Shown: one piece after another, positions 1-6,259 of the stretch
Layout of the letters: every line of letters starts with the position of its first letter
How positions within the stretch are numbered: position 1 is the stretch's first letter
NCBI RefSeq assembly: GCF_002585305.1
Contig: NZ_NUNF01000048.1
Coordinates: forward strand, 1 to 24,096
Reading direction: 5' to 3'
DNA length: 24,096 nucleotides
Source of the DNA: Bacillus sp. AFS037270
GTDB taxonomy: Bacteria > Bacillota > Bacilli > Bacillales_B > DSM-18226
Translations under genes and position numbers: made by a program
The notes under the pieces: generated by a model
What the model was told of the DNA's origin: nothing
Database searches by the model: none
The model's input: only the letters and a program-made list of their open reading frames with translations

Positions 1-32
1 CGTATTAAACTGAGGGAGTTGAAGAGGAAATT

Positions 33-110
33 CTAGTTTTTAGTATCTTGGGCTAATTCTTCACGTAATTTTTTTATCTCTTCAGTTTGGTCTATGATAT
101 TATTATTCAT
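33..110 (-). CDS. Possible 25-aa peptide, perhaps a truncated Spo0E-like protein
   Basis: A 25-codon minus-strand frame begins at an ATG (110-108) and ends at TAG (35-33). Its middle reads EEIKKLREELAQ, a short amphipathic helix resembling the first helix of Spo0E-family aspartyl-phosphate phosphatases. The second helix and the family's serine-glutamine-x-leucine-aspartate signature are absent. No strong ribosome site precedes the ATG. It lies directly against the broken 5' end of the LysR remnant, so it may itself be a fragment. The identification is weak. Confidence 0.2.
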   Translation of the reverse strand: MNNNIIDQTEEIKKLREELAQDTKN

Positions 111-112
111 TA

Positions 113-820
113 ATCAAAAAAGCATACGAAATTCTTTCAAAGCTTTATGAGTTTAAGGAAGAAGCAAAATACCAACAAGAATTATCCAAATCCGTTTTGA
201 AGATATTTTGTACCACCGCTCTTTCTTATCAGGTATTTCATGCGTTATTGGAATTTCAAAATAAATTTCCTAATATCATGGTTGAAATTCGAGAAAATAC
301 ACCCAGTAATGTATTGAAGGATGCAAAATTGGATGAATGTGATATTGGTTTATTACAAGCGGATCATCCAGATTTAGAAGAAGAGCTTGGCATCGTTTAT
401 GGGGCTTTAAACAGTGGAAGACTATGTATATGCGTATATAGAAATTCAAGACTAATTTCACATAAATTTGTTACTCCAGATGATTTAATAAATGAACAAA
501 TTATTGTTTTTAACGAAGAACATGTTAAACAATTAATGGATTCACTCTTTCCTAATAATAAAGTGGCATTCCTTACAAATAATCTTGATATCATTCGAAA
601 ATCAGTAGTAGCAGGGCAAGGTATCTCCATTGGCTATGATTCCGTAATTAAAAACGAACCTGAAGTGCTTAACGGAGATATAAAACTCATTCCTTTTAAA
701 AATATTGATTCCAATCAATCTTCAGATATATCATTTTGGCATATACGATCCTATGACAGGACTTTTCCAGAAAAATCCAAGTTTTTAGGAATGTTTAAAA
801 ATTTATTGTTAATATCCTGA
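113..820 (+). pseudogene. LysR-type regulator remnant, effector-binding domain only
   Basis: The frame is open from 98 and protein-like from about 113-116. It reads through a linker helix (KLYEFKEEAKYQQEL) into KIFCTTALSYQVFHALLEF, then the two-lobed periplasmic-binding-like effector domain of LysR regulators. Typical blocks are a KFPNIMVEI stretch after strand one, a CDIGLL strand near the first lobe's end, and VVAGQGISIGY, the conserved G-x-G-I-(S/A) segment of the second lobe. The roughly 60-residue winged helix-turn-helix is missing and an in-frame TGA lies at 95-97. A TTG at 197 could start a 207-aa product, but no good ribosome site precedes it. It cannot act as a normal DNA-binding regulator. 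The family assignment is firm; the identity of the effector is not known. Confidence 0.8.
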
Positions 821-832
821 ATAACGAAAATC

Positions 833-862
833 CCCCATCCAAGTATAATTGGATGGGGCTTT
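833..862. terminator. Rho-independent terminator, probably bidirectional
   Basis: CCCCATCC (833-840) pairs with GGATGGGG (851-858) around a 10-nt loop, followed by CTTTT on the plus strand and ATTTT on the minus strand. It lies 12 bases after the LysR remnant's stop and 30 bases after the end of the convergent small gene. Confidence 0.8.
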
Positions 863-891
863 TAACATCTAATATTGCTTTATTTCTATTC

Positions 892-1062
892 TTAATCTGG
901 CCATCTGTCATCTTTTGTTTTTGATTCTATAACAAGAACTAGTTCTTCTATAATATCGTTTAAACTCATATTGCTTGTATCTTTTCTTAAAATGCTAGAA
1001 GTTTTGTATAGTAAAGCTTTTTCTTGTTCACTCATAAATATAGTTTTTTCTTGTTCATTCAT
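892..1062 (-). CDS. Small hypothetical protein, 56 aa
   Basis: I do not recognise a family. The start is set at the ATG at 1062 because GGAGGG lies 6 bases upstream; an earlier in-frame ATG at 1122 has no such site. The N terminus carries a 9-residue tandem duplication, MNEQEKTIF followed by MSEQEKALL, encoded by a 27-bp near-direct repeat, so a second potential start sits at residue 10. The rest is a charged, probably helical segment with SLNDIIEELVLVIESKTKDDRW near the C terminus. There are no cysteines, signal peptide or membrane segment. It shares the bidirectional terminator at 833-862 with the LysR remnant and precedes sda-like and pha genes. It may be a small regulator, but nothing in the sequence proves that. 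Confidence 0.6.
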   Translation of the reverse strand: MNEQEKTIFMSEQEKALLYKTSSILRKDTSNMSLNDIIEELVLVIESKTKDDRWPD

Positions 1063-1164
1063 AAAAATCCCTCCATTTTTTAATAGAATGCTGAATTTTA
1101 ATTCTAAGCGGTAAAAACCCAACTTATTCTTGGAAGATCTTTAAATAAAAAATAAATTCAACTT

Positions 1165-1338
1165 CTAATCTGATTTAATATACTGATTTAAAATTTTTCT
1201 ATAATCATTTATGGGTGATTCATTAGTTAATCGTCTGTCTAACTCATTAGCCAATAACTGAATAAAGTCTTTGCAAAGATTTAACTTAATAGCAGAATTA
1301 AATGCTTCTAGCAATAGTTCAGTACTAAGGTTATGCAT
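1165..1338 (-). CDS. sda: Sda-family sporulation checkpoint protein
   Basis: This short gene encodes 57 residues. The N-terminal part (LSTELLLEAFNSAIKLNL then CKDFIQLLANELDRR) matches the two-helix hairpin of Sda: LSxELLxExxxxAxxLxL, a short turn, and xDFIxLLxxExxRR. In Bacillus subtilis Sda is a roughly 46-residue inhibitor of the sporulation kinases KinA and KinB, produced when DNA replication is perturbed. This copy has about a dozen extra C-terminal residues (NESPINDYRKILNQYIKSD). The ATG follows GGAG by 10 bases. I see no canonical DnaA boxes (TTATCCACA) in the upstream 170 bases, unlike the B. subtilis gene, so the replication input may differ or this may be a paralogue. Confidence 0.82.
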   Translation of the reverse strand: MHNLSTELLLEAFNSAIKLNLCKDFIQLLANELDRRLTNESPINDYRKILNQYIKSD

Positions 1339-1511
1339 ACTTGTTTCACTCCACTTTACTCAAATACCTTCTTTCAAGTAAGAATATGAAAAGGGAATTC
1401 TCAGTTGTAAAATGCCATCAGCCAATGTAGCTCCCTGTTTATTTTCAAAAACTCTTGATATTTATACCATCATTTAATTTCAAATATAAGGAACAGTTCT
1501 AATCAAGAAAT

Positions 1512-1550
1512 AAAAAAGCAGCGTGCCTTTAAAGGTGAAGCTGCTTTTTT
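1512..1550. terminator. Bidirectional rho-independent terminator downstream of phaP
   Basis: AAAAAAGCAGC (1512-1522) pairs with GCTGCTTTTTT (1540-1550) around a loop that contains CCTTTAAAGG. It has T runs on both strands. It ends the phaQ-phaP transcript and insulates the downstream sda-like gene. The 1339-1511 stretch is the sda leader; I see no other gene in it. Confidence 0.85.
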
Positions 1551-1624
1551 TGTCCGATATAGGATATTTATTAATAAGAAGGGCTCATTCGAGACAGAAT
1601 GTGTTTTTTCTTTAGATATGTATA

Positions 1625-2269
1625 CTATTTACTTGGAGCAACTAGTACACGCAAGCTATCTTCCAATCGATGAGCAATATCTTGATGAGTTTTTCTTGCT
1701 TGTTGTAAATAGTTGTCTGTGACAGCTTCCCAAACATTCAGTGCTTCATTTGTATATTCAATGAATTCCTCGCAATTTTGTTCAAAAAGCTTCTCTGCTT
1801 TTTCGCTTAAATCAAAGGCTGCGTTAATTGGAGTTAAATAAAGCTCCTCTAATTTACTAGCTGCTTCATTTACTTGACTTTTTAAAGATTCAGTCACTTC
1901 TTGAGCAGATTCATTTGTTTTCATAATGGAGTTTTGGAAAAAACCTTTACGGAAATCACTATTTAAATTTATCGCTTGTTCCAAAAGACCCTTTAAAGTT
2001 TTGCGGTATACTCCATTGAACTTTGTTGTTTCTTTTATAGCATTTAAGTAAAGTACTTGGCTTTGTTCTCTCAGTTCTCCTGTACGAGATACTGCACCTT
2101 CAACATGACCCCAAAGCGTTTCAATATATGAATCCGAAACAAAACTTGTTTCTTTTTGTTGTTCTACTTTTTGAATCTCAACTTTTGCAACCTCTACTTT
2201 TGGAACCTCCAATTTATTAACTTCCTTTTTTAGAACTTCTTCTTTTTGCTGAATCACCTTTTGAGCCAT
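1625..2269 (-). CDS. phaP: PhaP, polyhydroxyalkanoate granule phasin
   Basis: Phasins coat intracellular polyhydroxyalkanoate granules and control their size and number. This 214-aa protein is acidic and amphipathic, almost all predicted helix, with no signal peptide or membrane segment. Recognisable segments are SYIETLWGHVEGAVSRTGELREQ, WEAVTDNYLQQARKTHQDIAHRLEDSL and many glutamine/alanine-rich heptads, as in the B. megaterium phasin (about 200 aa). Residues 14-40 hold an extra low-complexity stretch built from repeated KVE/KLEVPKVEVAKVEIQKVE units, which may be a flexible or coiled tail. A GGAGG lies 9 bases before the ATG, and the gene starts 16 bases after the phaQ stop, so the two form an operon controlled by PhaQ. 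The identification rests on this arrangement plus composition. Confidence 0.85.
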   Translation of the reverse strand: MAQKVIQQKEEVLKKEVNKLEVPKVEVAKVEIQKVEQQKETSFVSDSYIETLWGHVEGAVSRTGELREQSQVLYLNAIKETTKFNGVYRKTLKGLLEQAINLNSDFRKGFFQNSIMKTNESAQEVTESLKSQVNEAASKLEELYLTPINAAFDLSEKAEKLFEQNCEEFIEYTNEALNVWEAVTDNYLQQARKTHQDIAHRLEDSLRVLVAPSK

Positions 2270-2285
2270 TTTCGTTCCTCCTCAT

Positions 2286-2690
2286 TTATTTTTTAAATTT
2301 CTCTATTTTATCCTCCGTATTAAATGGAGAAATGTAGAGTTCAAGAAAACTAGAATACACTGTAAAAAATTGGTGAAGCATGGATTGGTATTGCTCGAGT
2401 TGTCTGGCATGACCTTTTAAGTACGTTTTACCAATATCTGTTATTGAATAACATCTTTTGGCAGGACCGCTTCCATTAGTAAGCCACTCAGATTGCACAA
2501 GATTGTCATTCTCTAGTTGCCTCAACAATCGATACAAGTTTCCTTGGTCAAGAGTTTGAAAACCGAAAGCTTGAAGCTTTTGATTTAGTTCGTAGCCATG
2601 AAGTGACATCCTACTAAGAAGCAATAATATAAATGGAACAATAAAGTTCTTAGATGGAGCAACATTATTTTCCTTTTTAGAATTTTTCAT
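2286..2690 (-). CDS. phaQ: PhaQ, PadR-family repressor of phasin expression
   Basis: PhaQ is a PadR-type winged-helix repressor that senses polyhydroxyalkanoate and controls its own gene and phaP. The 134-aa protein has a winged helix at about residues 17-90. Visible PadR landmarks are FILLLLSRMSLHGYELNQKL (helices 1-2), DQGNLYRLLRQLENDNLV (recognition helix; PadR consensus is GxxYxxLxxLExxGL) and the wing SEWLTNGSGPAKRCYSITDIG (RxYxLTxxG). A C-terminal helix (HARQLEQYQSMLHQFFTVYSSF) would form the dimer interface. The ATG follows GAGGTG by 6-7 bases. A long palindrome directly upstream (2713-2735) is a good candidate for its own operator. The divergent phaRBC genes usual in this context are absent. 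Confidence 0.88.
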   Translation of the reverse strand: MKNSKKENNVAPSKNFIVPFILLLLSRMSLHGYELNQKLQAFGFQTLDQGNLYRLLRQLENDNLVQSEWLTNGSGPAKRCYSITDIGKTYLKGHARQLEQYQSMLHQFFTVYSSFLELYISPFNTEDKIEKFKK

Positions 2691-2712
2691 GACTACACCT
2701 CAACATAATTTC

Positions 2713-2735
2713 TATATATGTATTTTACATATATA
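2713..2735. promoter_or_regulatory. Candidate PhaQ operator, site 1
   Basis: A perfect 23-bp palindrome, TATATATGTA-TTT-TACATATATA, lies 23-45 bases upstream of the phaQ start. Its core ATGT-N5-ACAT resembles PadR-family operators, which contain ATGT...ACAT half-sites. The position over the phaQ promoter fits autoregulation. Confidence 0.65.
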
Positions 2736-2868
2736 AGTTATGCTTCGTCAATTACAAATAAACAATAAAATGTATAAAAGCCCTTTTAATGCTGAATTAA
2801 TAAAAAATTTCTTTTCATTATGGAAATAATCTGATATTTATATTTGTATTATAATTTTTCGATAAGTT

Positions 2869-2888
2869 AATGTATATTACATATATGT
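2869..2888. promoter_or_regulatory. Candidate PhaQ operator, site 2, lacking a target gene
   Basis: AATGTATATTACATATATGT repeats the ATGT-N5-ACAT core of site 1 (2870-2882) and adds an overlapping ACATATATGT. It lies 140 bases further from phaQ, where a divergent pha promoter would be, but no plus-strand gene follows. Confidence 0.45.
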
Positions 2889-2976
2889 GATTAATTCGAC
2901 AGTGCTACTAACACCTATTAATTTTCTCCATGTTGTATGCTCACTCGATCACACCAACGACTGTTATGTGACACAC

Positions 2977-3012
2977 AAAAAAGGATGTTCTGCACTCAGG
3001 CATGGAACGTCC
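2977..3012 (-). terminator. Minus-strand terminator of a decayed gene
   Basis: On the minus strand GGACGTTC pairs with GAACATCC (one G-T pair) around a 14-nt loop and is followed by six Ts. It lies just past the coiled-coil remnant at 3022-3123. Confidence 0.6.
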
Positions 3013-3021
3013 CTTTACATT

Positions 3022-3123
3022 ACAGGAAAGATGAAGAAGACGAACCTGTAGACGTTCAACTTCTCTTTGTAGGCGTTCAACTTCTCTTTCAAGCTGACCT
3101 ACTCTTTCTTTAGAAGGTAAACT
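3022..3123 (-). pseudogene. Coiled-coil protein remnant
   Basis: The minus-strand frame reads PSKERVGQLEREVERLQREV then ERLQVRLLHL, a clear leucine-heptad coiled coil with the repeated unit EREVERLQ. A TAA lies just upstream, there is no start codon, and the frame runs into the terminator without a stop, which suggests a frameshift near the 3' end. Short coiled-coil proteins of this type are common in Bacillus, but the parent gene cannot be named. Confidence 0.4.
3051..3092. repeat. Two tandem 21-bp units
   Basis: The units 3051-3071 and 3072-3092 share CGTTCAACTTCTCTTT and differ mainly at their ends. They encode successive heptads of the coiled-coil remnant on the minus strand. Confidence 0.8.
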
Positions 3124-3237
3124 TTATTAATTAAATACCGAGCTGGCACAACATATACATACAACAGAAAAAAATTGATAAAAATTTTGAACTACCCCTT
3201 AATTGTTCTAGAGTTAAGATATTTATTGATTAAATTC

Positions 3238-3274
3238 AAAAAACCACAAGTGATAATTATCCTTGTGGTTTTTT
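3238..3274. terminator. Strong bidirectional terminator
   Basis: AAAAAACCACAAG (3238-3250) pairs perfectly with CTTGTGGTTTTTT (3262-3274) around an 11-nt loop. On the minus strand it overlaps the stop of a small broken frame (3273-3392). On the plus strand no intact gene precedes it. Confidence 0.8.
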
Positions 3275-3392
3275 ATCTTAGTCTTAACTCGTCAACATAT
3301 TTGTAAGCAATCCAGTCTCTATCTCTTGTTACTAATCAGTCGATTTCTTTATGACTTAACTCAGATATACAATAAGAATTAAAATTTTCGCT
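3273..3392 (-). pseudogene. Small interrupted frame next to a terminator
   Basis: The frame reads ISELSHKEID, then TGA at 3338-3336, then LVTRDRDWIAYKYVDELRLR and a TAA that runs into the terminator. The residues look like a charged soluble protein rather than random sequence, but there is no start codon and one internal stop. I do not recognise the family. Confidence 0.3.
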
Positions 3393-3420
3393 TTAAAGAG
3401 TTTTTAATAAGCCGATTCAC

Positions 3421-4113
3421 CTATTTTGAAGATAGGAGATTATTAATTTCTTTATCAGCATCATTCATTAACTTCTCAGGGTCTTCTCCTCCTAATAATT
3501 TTTCAATCATTGGATTAACAATATCGGTATTAAGTTGGCTAAATTTAGGTGAAGCAATCATAAATGGCTTAGCGTAATCAATTTGCTTTGATAACTCAGA
3601 AACAATTTTAACTCCCTTAACCTCAGAATCGTCAGCAACAGATTTGAGGAATGGAGGAAAACCATTGTCCATGCTCCATTTTTTTCCGATTTCAGTTGTG
3701 TTCCAGTGTTTAATAAATTCATAGATCGCTTCTTTTTGGCTTTCTTCTGTACTTGAAGGAACGGCAAACCCAACACCATCTAAGATCGCTTGTTTAGTTC
3801 CATCGTTTCCAGTTGGTAATGTGGTCACACCATAGTTCACTTCATTTTTCTTTAATCCATTATTTAACCACGGGCCGTTTATTTCAATTGCTAATTGACC
3901 AGCATACATAAGATTGTCAACATCTGCTCCTGAGATGGACTCAGGACCCGCTTTTTGCTCATAAATCATTTTTTTCACTTTTTTCATGACTTCAAGGGTT
4001 TCATCAGAAGCGAAATCTAACTTTGTACCTTTTTCGTCAGTAAGAGCACCACCACTATTTAGAATCCAGTTGTAAAGGATTGCATTTCCTTTGTCCGGGC
4101 GTACATATAATAG
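3421..4113 (-). pseudogene. ABC sugar transporter solute-binding protein, C-terminal half only
   Basis: The minus-strand frame covers about 230 residues of the second half of a CUT1-type sugar-binding lipoprotein. It includes an NWILNSGGALTDEKGTKLDF block (upstream of the ATG at 3987), MYAGQLAIEINGPWLNNGLK, GVGFAVPSSTEESQKEAIYEFIKHW and the C-terminal ASPKFSQLNTDIVNPMIEKLLGGEDPEK. The family is normally about 420-450 aa with a lipoprotein signal peptide and N lobe, and here both are missing. An in-frame TGA at 4116-4114 marks the break. An internal ATG (3987) would give 188 aa but has no convincing ribosome site and would not fold as a binding protein. No permease or ATPase genes remain. It may be the relic of an ABC importer that preceded the GPH symporter. 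Confidence 0.85.
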
Positions 4114-4507
4114 TCAATATGAATTTAGCACATATTGAAATTAAAATTGTTGATGATAGTTGTTTAATGAGAAAAAATAAAAAGGCTAACTCTTTGTTCT
4201 ATTATATAAATGAAGATATCTAGTATGTTTCCCCTACGTATTTGGTGCACGAGACAGAATCAGACGAATCATTTTCAACTTCATCATCATCAAATATCGC
4301 CTCTTGCAACCCTGTCATGCCGCTCCAGTAATAAGCGATACTTTTACACGCTTTTCTGCCGTGCGACGAGGAAACCTAACCTTAATCCTTTAAAAAATAT
4401 GATAAATCATGATGGTACCTCCAATTTTTTTAATTATTAAACGGCTGCCCTTTTTAGCGCAAAGGCTCCGTCTATTCAAATCAATATTTAAATTACGTTA
4501 CAATTTA
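4114..4507. other. Gene-poor gap with short minus-strand frames
   Basis: A strong GGAGG site precedes an ATG at 4410, but the frame stops after six codons (MIYHIF). The same frame then reads RIKVRFPRRTAEKRVKVSL before another TGA. A second ATG at 4318, after TGGAG, opens a 32-aa acidic peptide (4318-4220, beginning MTGLQEAIFDDDEVENDSSD) that I do not recognise. A plus-strand frame at 4210-4440 has no ribosome site and looks accidental. An imperfect ACGG/CCGT hairpin at 4440-4473 could end the GPH transcript, though its T tail is poor. Confidence 0.4.
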
Positions 4508-5914
4508 TTAAGCATTCTGATTTCTGCTATCTGCGAGTTCTTTCGTAATCTGGGCCTGCTTACTCTCTGAAAGGTCATACCACAGTACAGCTAATTGGAT
4601 CAAGGTAACGGCAGCAGGAACAACACTCATTAAGACCTTAAGACCTAACAATGTAGAACTGCTTTGTTCTGCTGCCCCTCCAACATACCCAATAAGGGAA
4701 AGCGAACCGGCTGCTATCGCACCTGATATAGCTGTGGCGAACGTTTGTAAAAATCCGGAGAAAGACCCCATAAGTGCGTTAATATTTTTTCCAGTTTTCC
4801 ACTCAGAATAATCCATAACAGCTGGCAACATCGTACCCTGGGCAGGGGTAGCAAGCCCAACAAATAAATTTCCTACAGCAGTTAATACCAAATACATGAT
4901 AACACCGGTTGAAGAAGGTGGAATGAGTACAATTGCTGCCGTTGTTACTGAACCAACAATAATACTTAAAATCAAATTTTTTCTAATACCGATACGTTTA
5001 GAAACTATTGAACTAAATGCTACACCAATGAGAGTTGGCAGCATACCAACCGCTCCGGCAATAACCATTAACCCCTCATTGTGGAAAAAGTACTTAAAAA
5101 AATAGATAGTAAGACCGGATCTTATACCTCCAGATAAATTAATAGCAAATATATATATAAATGTAATTAGAGCATATTTGTTTGTAATAACAGTAACAAA
5201 CATTTCTTTAAGAGACGGTTTATTCTCATCCGTTATTACTTGAGCTATATATCTTTCCTTTACTGTGTATTGTTGGAATACTGCTATTAATATCCCAATA
5301 ACTGCAACTGCCCCCATAATAATGGAAAATCCTAAGGCCGGATCACCACCGCCTACCCTTTTGTATAAAGGCTGTATACCCATTTGCGCAGTCAAAATTG
5401 CTATCATCATAAAAAAGTAGCTAATTTGATTAATTGACATCCTTTCATTAATACTCTTTGTGATGGCAGGCACTAATGCGTTTGCAGGTGCTTGTTCCAT
5501 TGACTTAAGAGCACTGTAAATAAAATAAGTAATCGTAGCATATACTACATTTCCAGTAGGACCGAGGTTGAAATTTGTAAAGGTAAGCCATCCAAAAATA
5601 CCGATCAAAGCACCGGTCAATATATACCATGGCTTATATTTTCCCCAAGGGGTTGTTACTTTATCTATAAATATTCCAAAAATTGGTGCCAAAAAGGCAT
5701 CGACAATACGAGCAACTAGGAATAATCCTGCAACATATGCAGCGCTAATTTTCATAATGTCTGTATAGTAAAATAATAAGAATACTTGTATGACTTGACT
5801 GTGAAATACCCCTGTAGTACTATTCAACGTTGCAGCTAACTTCTCACTAAATTTAAGTTTTTTGTCTTCACTTTCTATAACAGTTACACTTTGGATAGCT
5901 TCTGGTGAATTCAT
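4508..5914 (-). CDS. GPH-family (glycoside-pentoside-hexuronide) cation symporter
   Basis: This family imports glycosides, pentosides or hexuronides with Na+ or H+. The 468-aa protein is strongly hydrophobic, with about 12 predicted membrane helices and a charged N terminus. The GPH signature lies between helices 2 and 3 at residues 69-96 (RIVDAFLAPIFGIFIDKVTT then PWGKYKPW; consensus RxxDAxxDPxxGxxxDxTxTxxGxxRPW). The usual DP is AP here, a small departure. A long central loop follows helix 6. GGAGGGGG lies 8 bases before the ATG. It is divergent from the AraC-type gene at 6260, and the intergenic region holds a cre-like site and the shared 18-bp motif. It is the only complete transporter in the window and so the likely importer for the neighbouring intracellular glycosidases. 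The substrate cannot be read from the sequence. Confidence 0.88.
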   Translation of the reverse strand: MNSPEAIQSVTVIESEDKKLKFSEKLAATLNSTTGVFHSQVIQVFLLFYYTDIMKISAAYVAGLFLVARIVDAFLAPIFGIFIDKVTTPWGKYKPWYILTGALIGIFGWLTFTNFNLGPTGNVVYATITYFIYSALKSMEQAPANALVPAITKSINERMSINQISYFFMMIAILTAQMGIQPLYKRVGGGDPALGFSIIMGAVAVIGILIAVFQQYTVKERYIAQVITDENKPSLKEMFVTVITNKYALITFIYIFAINLSGGIRSGLTIYFFKYFFHNEGLMVIAGAVGMLPTLIGVAFSSIVSKRIGIRKNLILSIIVGSVTTAAIVLIPPSSTGVIMYLVLTAVGNLFVGLATPAQGTMLPAVMDYSEWKTGKNINALMGSFSGFLQTFATAISGAIAAGSLSLIGYVGGAAEQSSSTLLGLKVLMSVVPAAVTLIQLAVLWYDLSESKQAQITKELADSRNQNA

Positions 5915-6064
5915 TAATACTTCCCCCTCCTATATTATAAATTTGTTGTCAAAACCACGTGTTATTAACCTTTTATTTCTTCCACTCCCTCATATAAAAT
6001 TTGGTAATCACATAAAACCGCAAGCTAACTGCTACTAAAATAAATGTCTTTTACCTCGATGATT

Positions 6065-6078
6065 AGTAACCGTTTTCA
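6065..6078 (-). promoter_or_regulatory. cre-like catabolite repression site upstream of the GPH gene
   Basis: On the minus strand it reads TGAAAACGGTTACT, matching the CcpA site TGWNANCGNTNWCA at all but the last position. It lies about 150 bases upstream of the GPH start. Confidence 0.5.
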
Positions 6079-6117
6079 TAACGCTATGGCTTAATGATAA
6101 TTAAAAACCCATTAAGA

Positions 6118-6135
6118 CTCTCGTAATTTTTTGTG
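6118..6135. promoter_or_regulatory. Shared AraC-type motif, site A (GPH/AraC1)
   Basis: CTCTCGTAATTTTTTGTG is identical over 18 bases to site B upstream of the GH2 gene. It lies 204 bases upstream of the GPH start and 125 bases upstream of AraC1. A second TCGTAA at 6198-6203 falls inside the AraC1 promoter spacer. Confidence 0.6.
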
Positions 6136-6187
6136 TTAAAGAGTAGAATTTTGCACGATTTTCTTTTTGCTATTATAGCGTAATATA

Positions 6188-6215
6188 TTGTGCTAATTCG
6201 TAAAATTTATATAAT
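6188..6215 (+). promoter_or_regulatory. Probable sigma-A promoter of the AraC1 gene
   Basis: TTGTGC (6188-6193) and TATAAT (6210-6215) are separated by 16 bases, and the ribosome site AAGGGG follows at about 6245. The spacer contains AATTCGTAAA, a sequence also found at site B, which would allow autoregulation. Confidence 0.6.
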
Positions 6216-6259
6216 TTAAATAAGACCGTTAAACTGATATAAAAAAAGGGGAATTTATA

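Larger units (their letters stand above)
2691..3420. other. Gene-poor stretch with gene remnants, where phaRBC would be expected
   Basis: In B. megaterium-type clusters, phaR, phaB and phaC diverge from phaQ here. I find no intact frame and nothing like the PhaR, PhaB or PhaC N termini. The stretch holds two PhaQ-type palindromes, a coiled-coil remnant, a small interrupted frame and two terminators, each listed separately. Confidence 0.7.

Noticed and set aside
4330..4410. KVSLITGAA in a minus-strand frame suggesting an SDR fragment
   Set aside because: The match is nine residues long, the frame stops at once, and no further SDR motif follows.
4210..4440. 76-aa plus-strand frame between the SBP remnant and GPH
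   Set aside because: No ribosome site and unnatural composition; the opposite strand shows the better start signals.
5920..5950. TTGACA on the minus strand just upstream of the GPH start as a -35 box
   Set aside because: The nearby TATAAT is only about 9 bases away, too close for a sigma-A promoter, and both overlap the ribosome-site region.
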